Program-made: the position numbers and the translations under genes
Shown: positions 51,761-61,526 of the stretch, piece after piece
Numbering within the stretch: the stretch's first letter is position 1
Layout of the letters: every line of letters starts with the position of its first letter
The notes under the pieces: model-generated
Database searches by the model: none
Told to the model about the DNA's origin: nothing
The model's input: only the letters and a program-made list of their open reading frames with translations
NCBI RefSeq assembly: GCF_029094525.1
Contig: NZ_CP119107.1
Span: 186,001-250,000 of the forward strand
From: Pullulanibacillus sp. KACC 23026
GTDB lineage: Bacteria > Bacillota > Bacilli > Bacillales > Sporolactobacillaceae
DNA length: 64,000 nt
Direction of reading: 5' to 3'

Positions 51761-52663
51761 CTAGTCGGTACCGGACACACCTTCGCCATCTAGACTTGTA
51801 ATGTCTTTATTCTTGTGCATATCAGTGTGGCGTCCGTATTTTTGAACCATCTTTTCAAAGCTATTTGCAGGGAACGATGAGAACGACAACTGTTTGGAAG
51901 TACCCGGTGCTGTAATAGCATCATATTTGGATTGGGTCATCGGCGGAGCGGTGGCTTTGACATGTTTCACCCAATTATTAAAATCGGCTTGAGATTTGGC
52001 AATGACGTTAAAACGCATATGGGCAAACTGTTCACCTGTGAAGTTGGCCCCAGTGCCAAAATAGGTACCAGGTTTGTCAGCTTGAAGCCAAAGCCGCATA
52101 TTCATTCCAGCCATAGAGTATTCTTGACCGCCAAGTTCAGGAACCCAAAATGAGTTCATAGCAGAACCTGAAGTCAACTCAAATTGAACGGGAACACCAG
52201 CAGGGATTTCAACATAGTTGACCGTTGCCACCTTTTGATCTGGGTATTGAAAGAGCCATTTCCAATCAAGTGAGGTCACTTGAATCGTTATGGGTGTCTT
52301 GCCCGTAACTGGTGGTGGTTTGACCAGGGTGAAAATGGACTTTCCAGTGTAAATAGCTAAAAACGCGACAATTACAATTGGAATCCCCCACCAAATAACT
52401 TCAAGGATGGTGCTTTCTGACCAATCAGGCTCATATGGAGCGTTATTTCCGGGTCGGTCCCGAAAGCGGGAAACAATGAAGAAAAGCAAAATCATTACAG
52501 GGATAACGACAATCGCACATAGAATCATGGAAAGGATAATTAAGTTATATTCTTCCTTAGCAACAGGCCCTTGAGGGTTGAATACAACATAATTTTTGCT
52601 GCATCCCGAAAGAATTGTAGGGATGAGGGCAAACATGATCCATTTTAATGGTCTTAACTTCAT
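51761..52663 (-). CDS. qoxA: Cytochrome aa3 quinol oxidase subunit II (lipoprotein)
   Basis: 300 residues. N-terminal lipoprotein signal with lipobox ILSGC (residues about 16-20), two membrane spans, then a cupredoxin domain. The usual CuA ligands are missing: the region reads GANFTGEQFAHMRFN where cytochrome c oxidases have two cysteines, as expected for a quinol oxidase. ATG 52663 follows GAGAGGAGAAC; the frame is open for 33 codons upstream without a site. First gene of the operon. Confidence 0.96.
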   Translation of the reverse strand: MKLRPLKWIMFALIPTILSGCSKNYVVFNPQGPVAKEEYNLIILSMILCAIVVIPVMILLFFIVSRFRDRPGNNAPYEPDWSESTILEVIWWGIPIVIVAFLAIYTGKSIFTLVKPPPVTGKTPITIQVTSLDWKWLFQYPDQKVATVNYVEIPAGVPVQFELTSGSAMNSFWVPELGGQEYSMAGMNMRLWLQADKPGTYFGTGANFTGEQFAHMRFNVIAKSQADFNNWVKHVKATAPPMTQSKYDAITAPGTSKQLSFSSFPANSFEKMVQKYGRHTDMHKNKDITSLDGEGVSGTD

Positions 52664-53128
52664 CGAGGTTCTCCTCTCTTTTAACAAATTGTTAAAGTAG
52701 TGGGTCATGCTTTTAAAAAGAGTAGGGTTTAATAAGGGCGCCCCATTCCATTTGGTCAACACCTGAGAAAATTAAGGTGCATTCTTTTATTTAGAATGTC
52801 TAAAGATTCCAAGACTATACAAATTCAGGAGAAAAAAGTTTTGAAGAAGTGACGAAATTTGGAACAGATTATTTGTGTTCCAAGCTTGTCTGGATTTAAA
52901 GTAGGTATTGTGAATTTTCTTAAGTATCCACGTCTTTTTTTTCCTCTTTTTAATCATTTATCCGCAGTAAAAAAAGGAAGGGAAACAACGAAGCCTGTGT
53001 ATTGAATAGTCAGAGTAACCGTGTTAGTTTAGAGGAATGACTTAAAAAACGATACCACTAAATGAACGCGTCTTATTTTATCTATAAAAATTAAGAGACG
53101 TTATAAAATAGAGAATGGGGGAGAAAAA
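52664..53128. other. Divergent promoter region of qoxA and the exporter
   Basis: 465 bases without a gene. Several AT-rich -10-like boxes are seen but no promoter I trust; on the minus strand TTGGAA and TAAAAG are 17 bases apart near 52790. Confidence 0.4.
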
Positions 53129-54568
53129 GTGCAGGTTTCTTACAACAGAGGGCTAATTGTAGCGGTATTATTAGCAGGCTCTTTTATTGCCATACTCAAC
53201 CAAACGCTGATGATTACGGCCATACCTCCGATTATGCAAGAAATGCATGTGACGGCTAATACGGCTCAATGGCTGACAACGGTCTTTATGCTTGTTAATG
53301 GGGTCATGATTCCGATCAGCGCTTTTTTAGTAGAAAAGTATACAACTAGACAATTATATTTAACGGCGATGATTATCTTTATTATAGGGACGTTGATTGC
53401 AGCGGTCGCACCTAATTTTGGGGTTTTATTAGTAGGGCGCGTCGTTCAATCAGCAGGGGCGGGCATCATCTTTCCACTTATGCAAACCATCTTTCTTCTT
53501 ATATATCCGGCCAATCAGAGGGGGCAGGCGATGGGATTAGTCGGGCTGGTCATTTCCTTTGCCCCTGCCATTGGACCAGCTTTGTCAGGCTGGGTGATCG
53601 CCGCCTTCTCTTGGCGCGTTTTATTTATCATTATTTTGCCGATCGCGCTAATCGTTACGGTTGTAGGGGCGATCGCAATGAAAAATGTAACAGAGCAGAC
53701 GAATCCAAAAATAGATGTCGTCTCCATGATATTGTCGACCTTAGGATTTGGCGGCTTGCTTTACGGCTTTACAGCAGCTGGGAATAATGGATGGGGCAGC
53801 AGTTCGACCGTGTTCTCTTTAAGCATTGGCGTCTTATCGCTACTCCTTTTTGTTACAAAACAACTGAGGATGGAGCAGCCGGTCTTGGAGTTTAGAGTAT
53901 TTCGATATCCTATTTTTACGATTACAACTATTATCGGAATGATTGGCTTTTTGGGGTTGATTGGGTCCGAAACGTTAATTCCTCTTTTTATGCAAAATAT
54001 GAGAGGTTACAGTGCGATGCAATCGGGAATTGCTATTTTACCGGGGGCATTGATTACAGGCTTTCTATCGCCATTAACGGGAAGGTTGTTTGACCGTTAT
54101 GGCGCCAAGTGGCTGACAATTAGTGGTCTTATTATTATGACTGTAGCTACCTGGTTATTTTCAACACTCACGGTATCCACAACGATGTTTTTTATTACCA
54201 TTCTTTACAGCATTCGAATGCTCGGTCAAGTGATGGTCATGATGCCGGCCTCTACAGCAGGGTTAAATGAGCTCCCTAGACGATTAATTCCCCATGGGTC
54301 AGCGATGGGGAATACGCTCCGCCAAGTGGCAGCATCTGTAGGGACTGCCATTCTAGTAACGGTTATGACGACAGCAGCAGAAGCGAACGCGAAGGCGCCT
54401 CATGGTATGACACCGGCCATTCTCGGTGTAAATCGTGCCTTCTTTATTGTATTGCTCCTAACAGCAGCCGCTTTATGTTTATCTTTTTTCATAAAGAAAA
54501 CGAGTCCGCCTGAGGAGGAGATACTTCGCCTTCCCAAAACCTCTCGGGCAAAACGGGCCCGAGCCTAA
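53129..54568 (+). CDS. MFS drug exporter, DHA2 (EmrB/QacA) family
   Basis: 479 residues, 14 membrane spans. Marks: AILNQTLMITAIPPIMQEMHVTANTAQWLTTVFML (motif D1 and start), GRVVQSAGAGIIFPLMQTIF, and the motif C-like GLVISFAPAIGPALSGWV, which indicate a proton-driven antiporter. It probably exports lipophilic drugs or a self-made compound. GTG 53129 follows GGGGGAG. No regulator adjoins it; the C-terminus is basic (KTSRAKRARA). Confidence 0.93.
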   Translation: MQVSYNRGLIVAVLLAGSFIAILNQTLMITAIPPIMQEMHVTANTAQWLTTVFMLVNGVMIPISAFLVEKYTTRQLYLTAMIIFIIGTLIAAVAPNFGVLLVGRVVQSAGAGIIFPLMQTIFLLIYPANQRGQAMGLVGLVISFAPAIGPALSGWVIAAFSWRVLFIIILPIALIVTVVGAIAMKNVTEQTNPKIDVVSMILSTLGFGGLLYGFTAAGNNGWGSSSTVFSLSIGVLSLLLFVTKQLRMEQPVLEFRVFRYPIFTITTIIGMIGFLGLIGSETLIPLFMQNMRGYSAMQSGIAILPGALITGFLSPLTGRLFDRYGAKWLTISGLIIMTVATWLFSTLTVSTTMFFITILYSIRMLGQVMVMMPASTAGLNELPRRLIPHGSAMGNTLRQVAASVGTAILVTVMTTAAEANAKAPHGMTPAILGVNRAFFIVLLLTAAALCLSFFIKKTSPPEEEILRLPKTSRAKRARA

Positions 54569-54698
54569 AGTTAAGTTAAAGGAAACACCCAGGTTTGCTA
54601 TAGAGAAAAATAGATCGTGAAAAGTAAGCCAAATGGCTTGAAAAGTTAAGGGTTCGGGGTTATTCTTGAAAGAAGGAAACAAGAAGATGGTAATGGAT

Positions 54699-54742
54699 AC
54701 AGGTACCCATATCGTAAAACTTGTTGGGTGCTCTTTTCTTTA
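54699..54742 (+). terminator. Possible terminator after the exporter
   Basis: AGGTACCCA and TTGGGTGCTCT pair imperfectly, followed by TTTTCTTT. Confidence 0.45.
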
Positions 54743-54860
54743 ATATAAAACCAAGTAATCTGATTTGAATTAGCGGAATTGATGGTCTGATTTTTCGGAA
54801 AGCTCGCTTTTTGTTTCGTCTCGGTTACTGATAGAACACTAAAAACGGGGGAAGCTAACC

Positions 54861-55568
54861 ATGATTACTTATAATAGTTGGGGTGAAGCGGCTCATCCAA
54901 ACTTTTCATACGATGATGCACTAAAAGGAAGTAAGAAGGTTTTGGAATGGGCCTATGAAGAATATGGTGAAGAAATCGTCTATGCCTGCAGTTTTGGCAT
55001 TGAGGGGATTGTCTTAATTGATTTGATCAGTAAAGTTAATCCGACAGCAAAAGTTGTTTTTCTTGATACGGACTTTCACTTTAAAGAAACCTATGAGTTG
55101 ATTGATAAAGTAAAGGCGATTTATCCAGCGCTTAATATTGTGATGCAAAAGCCTGAATTAACTCCAGGAGAACAGGCCGTTCAATATGGGGAGGCATTAT
55201 GGAAGTCGCAGCCTGATCTTTGCTGCAGTATTCGAAAAGTGGAACCGTTGAAAAAAGTATTAACGGGTCCAAAGGCATGGCTTTCAGGTTTGAGAAGAGA
55301 ACAGTCTGTCACTCGTGCTAATGTTGAATTTCTTAATTTGGATCATAAATTTAAAATGATTAAGGTTTGCCCTTTAATCCATTGGACTGAGGATGAGATT
55401 TGGGCGTATGTGAAAGCATTCGGACTGCCTTATAACCCGCTTCACGACCAAGGTTATCCAAGTATCGGCTGTGAATATTGCACATTGCCGGTGGCCGCTG
55501 GCGGGGATTCACGTTCAGGTCGCTGGTCTTCGTTTAATAAGACAGAGTGTGGTCTTCATACGAGATGA
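54861..55568 (+). CDS. cysH: Adenylylsulfate/phosphoadenylylsulfate reductase CysH
   Basis: 235 residues. Reduces APS or PAPS to sulfite with thioredoxin. PP-loop-like start [18 protein letters not shown] in [12 protein letters not shown] and C-x-x-C in [10 protein letters not shown] are the four 4Fe-4S ligands of APS-type reductases; the catalytic Cys is in KTECGLH at the end. The Fe-S ligands suggest that APS can be used directly. First gene of the sulfur operon; in B. subtilis cysP and sat follow, but here cysC is next. Confidence 0.95.
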   Translation: MITYNSWGEAAHPNFSYDDALKGSKKVLEWAYEEYGEEIVYACSFGIEGIVLIDLISKVNPTAKVVFLDTDFHFKETYELIDKVKAIYPALNIVMQKPELTPGEQAVQYGEALWKSQPDLCCSIRKVEPLKKVLTGPKAWLSGLRREQSVTRANVEFLNLDHKFKMIKVCPLIHWTEDEIWAYVKAFGLPYNPLHDQGYPSIGCEYCTLPVAAGGDSRSGRWSSFNKTECGLHTR

Positions 55569-55602
55569 GACAGGATTTTTAAATAACTAAGGAGGAAGAC
55601 TC

Positions 55603-56205
55603 GTGGCAACTTCAGAAAATATTGTTTGGCATTCCACATCTGTTACAAAGAAGGACCGTCAGAAAGCAAGTGGTGAGCGAAGTGCCATTATCTGGTTCAC
55701 CGGACTGTCCGGTTCTGGGAAATCCACACTGGCTAATGCTGTTGAGGTCGAATTATTTAAGCGAAATGTAAAGACATACCTGCTAGATGGTGACAATATT
55801 CGCAGCGGTCTTAACAAGAATTTGGGCTTTTCTGAAGCCGATCGAAAAGAAAACATTCGTCGGATTGGAGAGGTCGCAAAGTTATTTGTGGATAGCAATA
55901 CCATTGTATTGACGGCCTTTATTTCTCCTTTTATAGAAGATAGGGAAACAGTCCGACAGCTCGTTGAAGAAGGAGAATTTATCGAGATCTATGTGAAGGC
56001 TTCTCTAGAGGCTTGTGAGGGCCGTGATCCAAAGGGCCTTTATAAAAAGGCGCGTGCGGGTCAAATCAAGGATTTTACAGGAATTGATTCTCCTTATGAA
56101 GCACCCGAGCATCCAGATCTTGTTGTGGATACGGAAAAGGAAACAATCGAAGAATCAACCGCGAAAATTGTGGCGTTTTTAAAAGAGCAAGGAATTATTG
56201 AATAG
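55603..56205 (+). CDS. cysC: Adenylylsulfate kinase CysC
   Basis: 200 residues. Phosphorylates APS to PAPS. Walker A in [16 protein letters not shown], then [28 protein letters not shown] and the [21 protein letters not shown] region that closes the APS site. GTG 55603 follows AAGGAGGAAG. 34 bases after cysH. Because CysH here has APS-reductase cysteines, the kinase may be optional. Confidence 0.96.
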   Translation: MATSENIVWHSTSVTKKDRQKASGERSAIIWFTGLSGSGKSTLANAVEVELFKRNVKTYLLDGDNIRSGLNKNLGFSEADRKENIRRIGEVAKLFVDSNTIVLTAFISPFIEDRETVRQLVEEGEFIEIYVKASLEACEGRDPKGLYKKARAGQIKDFTGIDSPYEAPEHPDLVVDTEKETIEESTAKIVAFLKEQGIIE

Positions 56206-56255
56206 TTAATTGTTCATTTTCAACAAGAAAGAAACCAAGGGAAGGAGGCCGACCG

Positions 56256-57029
56256 ATGCTAGGCAAAGTTTACCTTGTCGGGGCAGGACCTGGTGATCCG
56301 GATTTAATCACGGTAAAAGGGTTGAAATGTATTCAGCAAGCAGATGTGATTGTTTACGACCGACTAGTCAATCAGGAGCTGTTAAACGAGGCAAAAGAGC
56401 AGGCGGAGTTAATTTACTGCGGTAAGTTGCCCAACCATCATACCCTTCAACAAGAGGCGATCAACCGTCTTTTGGTTTCCCATGCTGAAAAAGGTAAAAT
56501 CGTGACCCGTTTAAAGGGAGGCGACCCCTTTATCTTTGGAAGAGGCGGGGAAGAAGCGGTTAAGCTTGCTCAGTATGGTATTCCGTTTGAAATTGTGCCA
56601 GGTGTGACGTCGGGCTCAGCTGCTGCCGCTTATGCAGGGATACCGCTGACTCACCGAGAATACAGCGGTTCTGTTGCCTTTATAACCGGTCATGAAAAAG
56701 CCGGGGAAGTGGATGAAAGCAAGTGGAAAACCTTGGCTAATGGGATCGATACTTTGGCCATCTATATGGGGGTACGGGAGCTGCCCAAAATTGTAGCGAA
56801 CTTGGTGAAGCATGGAAAAGCCGCTGCAACTCCGATCGCTCTAATTGAATGGGGAACGACATCCAAACAGCGAACGGTCACCGGCACGCTTGAAACCATT
56901 GTGAGGCAGGCGGCAGAAGCCAAGATACAAAACCCAACGATGATTGTTATAGGTGAGGTTGTATCTTTACGAGAACAAATTCAGTGGTTCGATTCTCTTC
57001 TTAACAAACGGGTTCAGGAGGTCCTGTAA
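56256..57029 (+). CDS. sumT: Uroporphyrinogen-III C-methyltransferase
   Basis: 257 residues. Makes precorrin-2 from uroporphyrinogen III with SAM, first step of siroheme synthesis. Signature regions: VYLVGAGPGDPDLITVKG, RLKGGDPFIFGRGGEEA, and PGVTSGSAAAAYAGIPLTHR. ATG follows GGAAGGAGG. It corresponds to B. subtilis ylnD. Siroheme is the cofactor of sulfite reductase, hence its place in the sulfur operon. It lacks a uroporphyrinogen synthase fusion. Confidence 0.96.
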   Translation: MLGKVYLVGAGPGDPDLITVKGLKCIQQADVIVYDRLVNQELLNEAKEQAELIYCGKLPNHHTLQQEAINRLLVSHAEKGKIVTRLKGGDPFIFGRGGEEAVKLAQYGIPFEIVPGVTSGSAAAAYAGIPLTHREYSGSVAFITGHEKAGEVDESKWKTLANGIDTLAIYMGVRELPKIVANLVKHGKAAATPIALIEWGTTSKQRTVTGTLETIVRQAAEAKIQNPTMIVIGEVVSLREQIQWFDSLLNKRVQEVL

Positions 57030-57030
57030 T

Positions 57031-57783
57031 ATGCAAGCCGTTCTCTATATCAGTCATGGAACCCGGGTAAAGAGAGGGGTCGATCAGGCTGTCACTTTTA
57101 TCCAGTCTTGTATCGAGCACGTTCCTGTCCAGATCCAAGAGATTTGCTTCCTCGAATTAGTCAATCCTTCTATTAAAAAGGGAATTGAGAGATGTATTAA
57201 GCGCGGGGCTACCGATATATTGATTCAGCCCGTGCTTCTTTTAGCGGCGGGACATGTCAAGCAAGATATTCCAAGAGAAATAGCCGCGATCAGCAAAGAT
57301 TACCCTGAAATTCGCTTTCACTTTGGTGATCCATTTGGTTGTGATTCTAAGATTATTGATATTCTATCTGACCGAATCTATGAAAAAGGGACTCCAGTCT
57401 TGGGGAATTCTGCCGTTTTGCTTGTTGGAAGAGGAAGCTCAGATCCAGATATTCAGGAGGCGTTTAAGGACATTAGTCAGCGCCTATGGGAGAAAGAAGC
57501 GATGCCTGTCAGTACTTGTTTTCTAGCAGCTTGTGAGCCTCTCCTTGGCACAGGTCTGAAGAATGCCAAAACCTCTCCCTTTAAGCAAATCTTTGTGATT
57601 CCCTATCTCATGTTTACGGGTCTTTTAATGAGGGAGATGGAGGAGGCCATTGAGGCGCTTCAATCTCCTGACCAAACCTTTTATCTTTGCCGGCCTCTTG
57701 GTTCTCATAAGAATCTGAGAACAGTCTTGGTGGACCGGGTTATGGAAGGTTTAAATTTAGAAGAGGTTGAAGAAGTAGGATGA
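57031..57783 (+). CDS. sirB: Sirohydrochlorin ferrochelatase SirB
   Basis: 250 residues, two CbiX-type domains. Metal-binding/catalytic His in YISHGTR (first half) and the HVKQDIP motif, and LLVGRGSSDPD in the second half. Inserts Fe into sirohydrochlorin. ATG 57031 has GGAGG nine bases upstream and is one base beyond the sumT stop; the longer frame is within sumT. B. subtilis YlnE is the same. Confidence 0.93.
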   Translation: MQAVLYISHGTRVKRGVDQAVTFIQSCIEHVPVQIQEICFLELVNPSIKKGIERCIKRGATDILIQPVLLLAAGHVKQDIPREIAAISKDYPEIRFHFGDPFGCDSKIIDILSDRIYEKGTPVLGNSAVLLVGRGSSDPDIQEAFKDISQRLWEKEAMPVSTCFLAACEPLLGTGLKNAKTSPFKQIFVIPYLMFTGLLMREMEEAIEALQSPDQTFYLCRPLGSHKNLRTVLVDRVMEGLNLEEVEEVG

Positions 57784-58403
57784 GCGGGTATCCAATTGTT
57801 TTAGATATTAAAGGGAGAACAGCCCTCATCATAGGCGGCGGCCAAGTGGCTTTTCGAAAGATGGAAAACTTAGTCAGAGGGGAAGCAAGAGTGACGGTCA
57901 TCAGTCCAAATCTTCACCCTTCATTTAAGGGGTATCTGGAAAGAGGAGAGATGACCTGGATTAAGAGGGACTATGAGGAGGGGGATGAAGAGACCGCTTT
58001 TATTGTCATTGCGGCAACTGATGACAAGGCGTTAAATGCAATCATTGCGAAGCGTGTCTCAGATCATCAGCTTCTAAATGTGGTCAGTCAGCCGAGCCTC
58101 GGGAATTTTTCCTCACCTGCTCTTGTTACGAGAGGTAAACTGACGATTGCCATTGCTACAGAAGGGGCAAGTCCATTGCTTACCAAAAGAATCAAGCAAG
58201 AGCTGGAAGAACGCTTTGAACCGGAATTTGACAAGTATGTGGATTTCCTCGGTCAGTGCCGAGCTCTAATAAAGAACGACCAACTTAAGGAGCAGGAAAA
58301 ACACCTTTTGCTCAGCGCCTTGCTTGAGCCCATCTATCACTCCGAGGGAGAGCAAAAAAAAGTTCTTGATGATTATGAAGGTTTTAAAGCTAACTATCTA
58401 TAA
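57780..58403 (+). CDS. sirC: Precorrin-2 dehydrogenase SirC
   Basis: 207 residues. NAD-dependent: Rossmann motif ALIIGGGQVAFRKMENLV, then FIVIAATDDKALNAII and SQPSLGNFSSPALVTRGKLTIAIATEGASPLL. Forms sirohydrochlorin from precorrin-2. ATG overlaps the sirB stop (ATGA), so translation is coupled. Equivalent to B. subtilis YlnF. Last gene of the operon. Confidence 0.95.
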   Translation: MSGYPIVLDIKGRTALIIGGGQVAFRKMENLVRGEARVTVISPNLHPSFKGYLERGEMTWIKRDYEEGDEETAFIVIAATDDKALNAIIAKRVSDHQLLNVVSQPSLGNFSSPALVTRGKLTIAIATEGASPLLTKRIKQELEERFEPEFDKYVDFLGQCRALIKNDQLKEQEKHLLLSALLEPIYHSEGEQKKVLDDYEGFKANYL

Positions 58404-58447
58404 GGGCGCAGACTTTTCGATTAATTAGAGGAGTCGGCCTTTTTTAC
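58404..58447 (+). terminator. Terminator of the sulfur operon
   Basis: GGGCGCAGACT and AGTCGGCC pair imperfectly and a run of TTTTTT follows. Confidence 0.6.
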
Positions 58448-58544
58448 GTTCAAAGAGTAATGCCCGTTGGTACTATCGCGCTTTCCTGTTATTTTAGCAG
58501 ACGAGTACAAAGCAACGATTATTTTTAAGATTAACGGCTTATTA

Positions 58545-58613
58545 ATGGTGGTTTTGGCTGTTCTATTAATCGCTTGTTCAAAGAGGTCAGACGGTATGAT
58601 TAGTGTGGTTTAA
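58545..58613 (+). pseudogene. Orphan lipoprotein signal fragment
   Basis: ATG 58545 reads MVVLAVLLIACSKRSDGMISVV then stop; upstream in-frame KINGLL extends the hydrophobic run. LLIAC is a good lipobox, but nothing follows. No ribosome site. It is probably the left-over start of a lost lipoprotein gene. Confidence 0.3.
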
Positions 58614-58662
58614 ACAAGAGGATGACCTGTTCGGTTAATCTTTTTTTAGTGATAAAGAATGG

Positions 58663-58692
58663 TTGACAGCACAGATGTTATCGGAGTAAAGT
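58663..58692 (+). promoter_or_regulatory. metIC promoter
   Basis: TTGACA (58663-58668), 18-base spacer, TAAAGT (58687-58692). Confidence 0.65.
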
Positions 58693-58751
58693 AATAATTA
58701 TAATTCCCGTCTGAAAAAGGGGAGTTTGTCCTCTTTAAAAAATTTAATACC

Positions 58752-58870
58752 TTCTCTTATCAAGAGTAGGCTGAGGGACTGGCCCGATGACGCCCGGCAA
58801 CCGAAAAAAGGATTTTCCTTTTTCACGGTGCTAACTCCAGCAGAAAATTTTTCTGACAGATGAGGAACTT
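58752..58870 (+). promoter_or_regulatory. SAM-I (S-box) riboswitch
   Basis: The leader has the conserved S-box order: CTTATCAAGAG, GTAGGCTGAGGGA-CTGGCCC, GATGACGCCCGGCAACC, CGGTGCTAA-CTCCAGCAGA, and TCTGACAGATGAGG. It binds S-adenosylmethionine and shuts off methionine synthesis genes. Confidence 0.98.
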
Positions 58871-58889
58871 AACTTCTAGTTTTTAAGAT

Positions 58890-58930
58890 TAGGTCTTTCT
58901 CGGTTGGAGAAGGACCTTTTTATTATTTTT
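58890..58930 (+). terminator. SAM riboswitch terminator
   Basis: AGGTCTTTCTC and GAGAAGGACCT pair (one mismatch), followed by TTTTTATTATTTTT. Confidence 0.92.
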
Positions 58931-59024
58931 AGAGGGCTGAATCTTTGCTTTTGTTTAATCTAAATATTTTTAAAAATAAAAAGGTTTTTTCAATCATTAT
59001 GCAACATTTGGAGGATGGATAGGG

Positions 59025-60182
59025 ATGAAATTAGAGACAAAATTGGTTCAATCAGGGAATCGGAGGGATCCGCAGACTGGAGCTGTTGTTCTTCCAATCT
59101 ATCATTCGACAACGTACTCGCATCCGGCTCTCGGGACAAGCACGGGTTTTGACTACTCGAGATTGGATAATCCAACCCGCCGAGCTTTAGAAGAAACCGT
59201 CGCTTCTTTAGAAGGGGGTGCGACAGGGCTCGCCTTTGCGTCAGGCATGGCAGCGATTGCTTGTATATGTCAGTTGTTCAAGCCTGGTGACCACATTATC
59301 TCAAGTGATGATCTTTATGGCGGTACTTATCGTTTGTTTGAACAGGTTGTTAAACCCTATGGAGTCGACTTTACGTTTGTAGATACAAGGGAACAGTCAG
59401 CAATTGCCGAAGCCATTCGCCCAGAGACGAAAGCGATTTTTATTGAGACTCCGAGTAATCCTACAATGAAGATTTGTGATATTCAGGCATGTGTGGCTCT
59501 AGCTAAAAAACACGGAATATTAGTTATAGTTGATAATACCTTTTTGACACCTTATTTTCAGCGCCCATTAGAGCTAGGTGCCGACCTGGTTATTCATTCG
59601 GGTACCAAATATCTTGGCGGCCATAATGATGTTCTAAGCGGGATCTTGGTCGCAAAGGATGAGGAATTAGGAAAAAGTCTTCAATTCTATCAAAATTCAC
59701 AAGGGGCTGTTCTTGGTCCGCAAGACAGCTGGTTAATGCTTCGCGGTCTTAAGACGTTAGCGCTAAGAATGGAAGCACATGAGACGAATACAAGACGTGT
59801 TGCTGAATGGCTACAGGATCACCCCATTATTAAGAAGGTCTATTATCCGGGGCTAAAGGATCATCCAGGACGTGCCATTCAAGAGAAGCAATCAACGGGG
59901 TATGGCGGGATGATTTCCTTTGATGTGGAGAATGCGGAGCTTGTCCCTCACATTTTGAAAGAGTTAAAAGTCATCACCTTTGCCGAGAGTTTGGGTGGTG
60001 TTGAATCGCTCATGACGTATCCTGCTGTGCAAACACATGCGGATATTCCAAAAGAGATCCGTGATGCGATTGGCGTGACCGATACACTTCTCCGATTCTC
60101 AGTAGGGATCGAACATATTGAGGACATTTTATCTGACCTGGATCAAGCCTTTAATAAAGCGAAGGGGAGCGTGAAACGATGA
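59025..60182 (+). CDS. metI: Cystathionine gamma-synthase / acyl-homoserine sulfhydrylase MetI
   Basis: 385 residues, Cys/Met metabolism PLP enzyme. Joins cysteine (or sulfide) to an acyl-homoserine. Marks: YSRLDNPTRRALEETVASLEGG, FASGMAAI, DDLYGGTYRLF, IETPSNPTMKI, and the PLP Lys in IHSGTKYLGGHNDVLSG. ATG follows GGAGGATGGATAGGG. It is under the SAM riboswitch and overlaps metC by four bases, as in B. subtilis metIC. Confidence 0.95.
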   Translation: MKLETKLVQSGNRRDPQTGAVVLPIYHSTTYSHPALGTSTGFDYSRLDNPTRRALEETVASLEGGATGLAFASGMAAIACICQLFKPGDHIISSDDLYGGTYRLFEQVVKPYGVDFTFVDTREQSAIAEAIRPETKAIFIETPSNPTMKICDIQACVALAKKHGILVIVDNTFLTPYFQRPLELGADLVIHSGTKYLGGHNDVLSGILVAKDEELGKSLQFYQNSQGAVLGPQDSWLMLRGLKTLALRMEAHETNTRRVAEWLQDHPIIKKVYYPGLKDHPGRAIQEKQSTGYGGMISFDVENAELVPHILKELKVITFAESLGGVESLMTYPAVQTHADIPKEIRDAIGVTDTLLRFSVGIEHIEDILSDLDQAFNKAKGSVKR

Positions 60183-61342
60183 AGTTTGAAACGTTAAACC
60201 TACATACGGGAGTTGAGGTTGATGGGCAAACGGGAGCGGCAAGTGTTCCTATTTACCAAGCCTCAACCTTTCATCAGTTTGACTGGGATCAACCTCCTGA
60301 ATTTGATTATGCCCGATCTGGAAATCCAACGAGACAGGCGTTAGAAAAAATCATCGCTGAACTGGAGGGGGGAAAGGCTGGCTTTGCATTTGCATCGGGA
60401 ATGGCCGCAATCACGAGTGTCTTTTTAACCCTTGAAGCGGGAAGTCATGTGGTGGCCTGCGAGGATATTTATGGGGGGGCATTCAGAGCCCTTTCGCAAA
60501 TTTTTCCTAGACTAGGGATTACAACTACCTTTGTTGACCTTACCGATCTCTCTCAACTAGAGAAAGCGGTCCGTCCAGAGACGAAAGCGATTTATATTGA
60601 AACCCCTTCTAATCCACAGCTTCGGGTTATTGACTTAAAAGCAGTGGCTCAATTTGCCAAAGAAAAAGGTCTATTGTCCATTGTGGATAATACCTTTATG
60701 TCACCTTATTTGCAGAACCCCCATGCCCTTGGCTGGGATGTTGTGATTCACTCTGCAACCAAGTTTATTGGCGGCCATTCTGATGTTGTAGCAGGACTCG
60801 TGACCGTTAACTCAGAGGAACTGTCGCAAAAAGTGTACCAGATTCAAAATGGTTTTGGCAGCATATTGGGTGTTCATGATTCATGGCTTGTGATGAGGGG
60901 AATTAAAACCCTTTCAGCACGGATGAAGCAAAGCCAGGAAACCGCGCAAAAGCTTGCCGCTTATTTTGATCAGCATCCGCTGGTTAAGCAGGTGTATTAT
61001 CCTGGATTAGCGCATCACCCCGGTGCTCTCCTGCATCAATCGCAAGCTAAAGGCCCGGGAGCGGTTCTTTCCTTTGAATTGGAATCAGAAGAGGCGGTTC
61101 GCCGTTTAGTCGAACACCTTCGACTTCCGTTGTTTGCCGTCAGTCTAGGGGCTGTAGAAAGCATTCTTTCTTACCCGGCACGCATGTCTCATGCAGCGAT
61201 GCCGCGTGAAGAACGGCATGCACGAGGGATATCGGATGGTCTTCTCCGATTATCGGTTGGACTAGAAGACACAGATGATCTGATTGCGGACTTCGACCAA
61301 GCCTTGGCAGCCATTGCAGCCGCAGCCTCTACAACAAAATAA
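60179..61342 (+). CDS. metC: Cystathionine beta-lyase MetC
   Basis: 387 residues, same PLP family, paralogue of metI. Splits cystathionine into homocysteine, pyruvate and ammonia. Marks: YARSGNPTRQALEKIIAELEGG, IYIETPSNPQLRV and the PLP Lys in IHSATKFIGGHSDVVAG. It starts inside the metI stop (ATGA). A C-terminal Ala run (ALAAIAAAAS) is odd but harmless. The assignment of beta-lyase versus gamma-synthase rests on gene order. Confidence 0.93.
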   Translation: MKFETLNLHTGVEVDGQTGAASVPIYQASTFHQFDWDQPPEFDYARSGNPTRQALEKIIAELEGGKAGFAFASGMAAITSVFLTLEAGSHVVACEDIYGGAFRALSQIFPRLGITTTFVDLTDLSQLEKAVRPETKAIYIETPSNPQLRVIDLKAVAQFAKEKGLLSIVDNTFMSPYLQNPHALGWDVVIHSATKFIGGHSDVVAGLVTVNSEELSQKVYQIQNGFGSILGVHDSWLVMRGIKTLSARMKQSQETAQKLAAYFDQHPLVKQVYYPGLAHHPGALLHQSQAKGPGAVLSFELESEEAVRRLVEHLRLPLFAVSLGAVESILSYPARMSHAAMPREERHARGISDGLLRLSVGLEDTDDLIADFDQALAAIAAAASTTK

Positions 61343-61526
61343 ATAATTGGTGGGGGCAGTCCTCTATTGACAGACTAACTGGTCGATGGGGTCTGTCCCT
61401 TCCTATGTCATGTTTTTCTAATTCTAATGGGGAAATGGGACACTGAATTTTAGGTTGCGGCATAGAGTGGCAGTAAGATCATTTTTTAACCCTGAATAAA
61501 AAAATAGGAATAGTGAGGTTATGAAT

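Noticed and set aside
54569-54860. S-box riboswitch upstream of cysH
   Set aside because: None of the conserved S-box segments that are so clear at 58752-58870 appear here.
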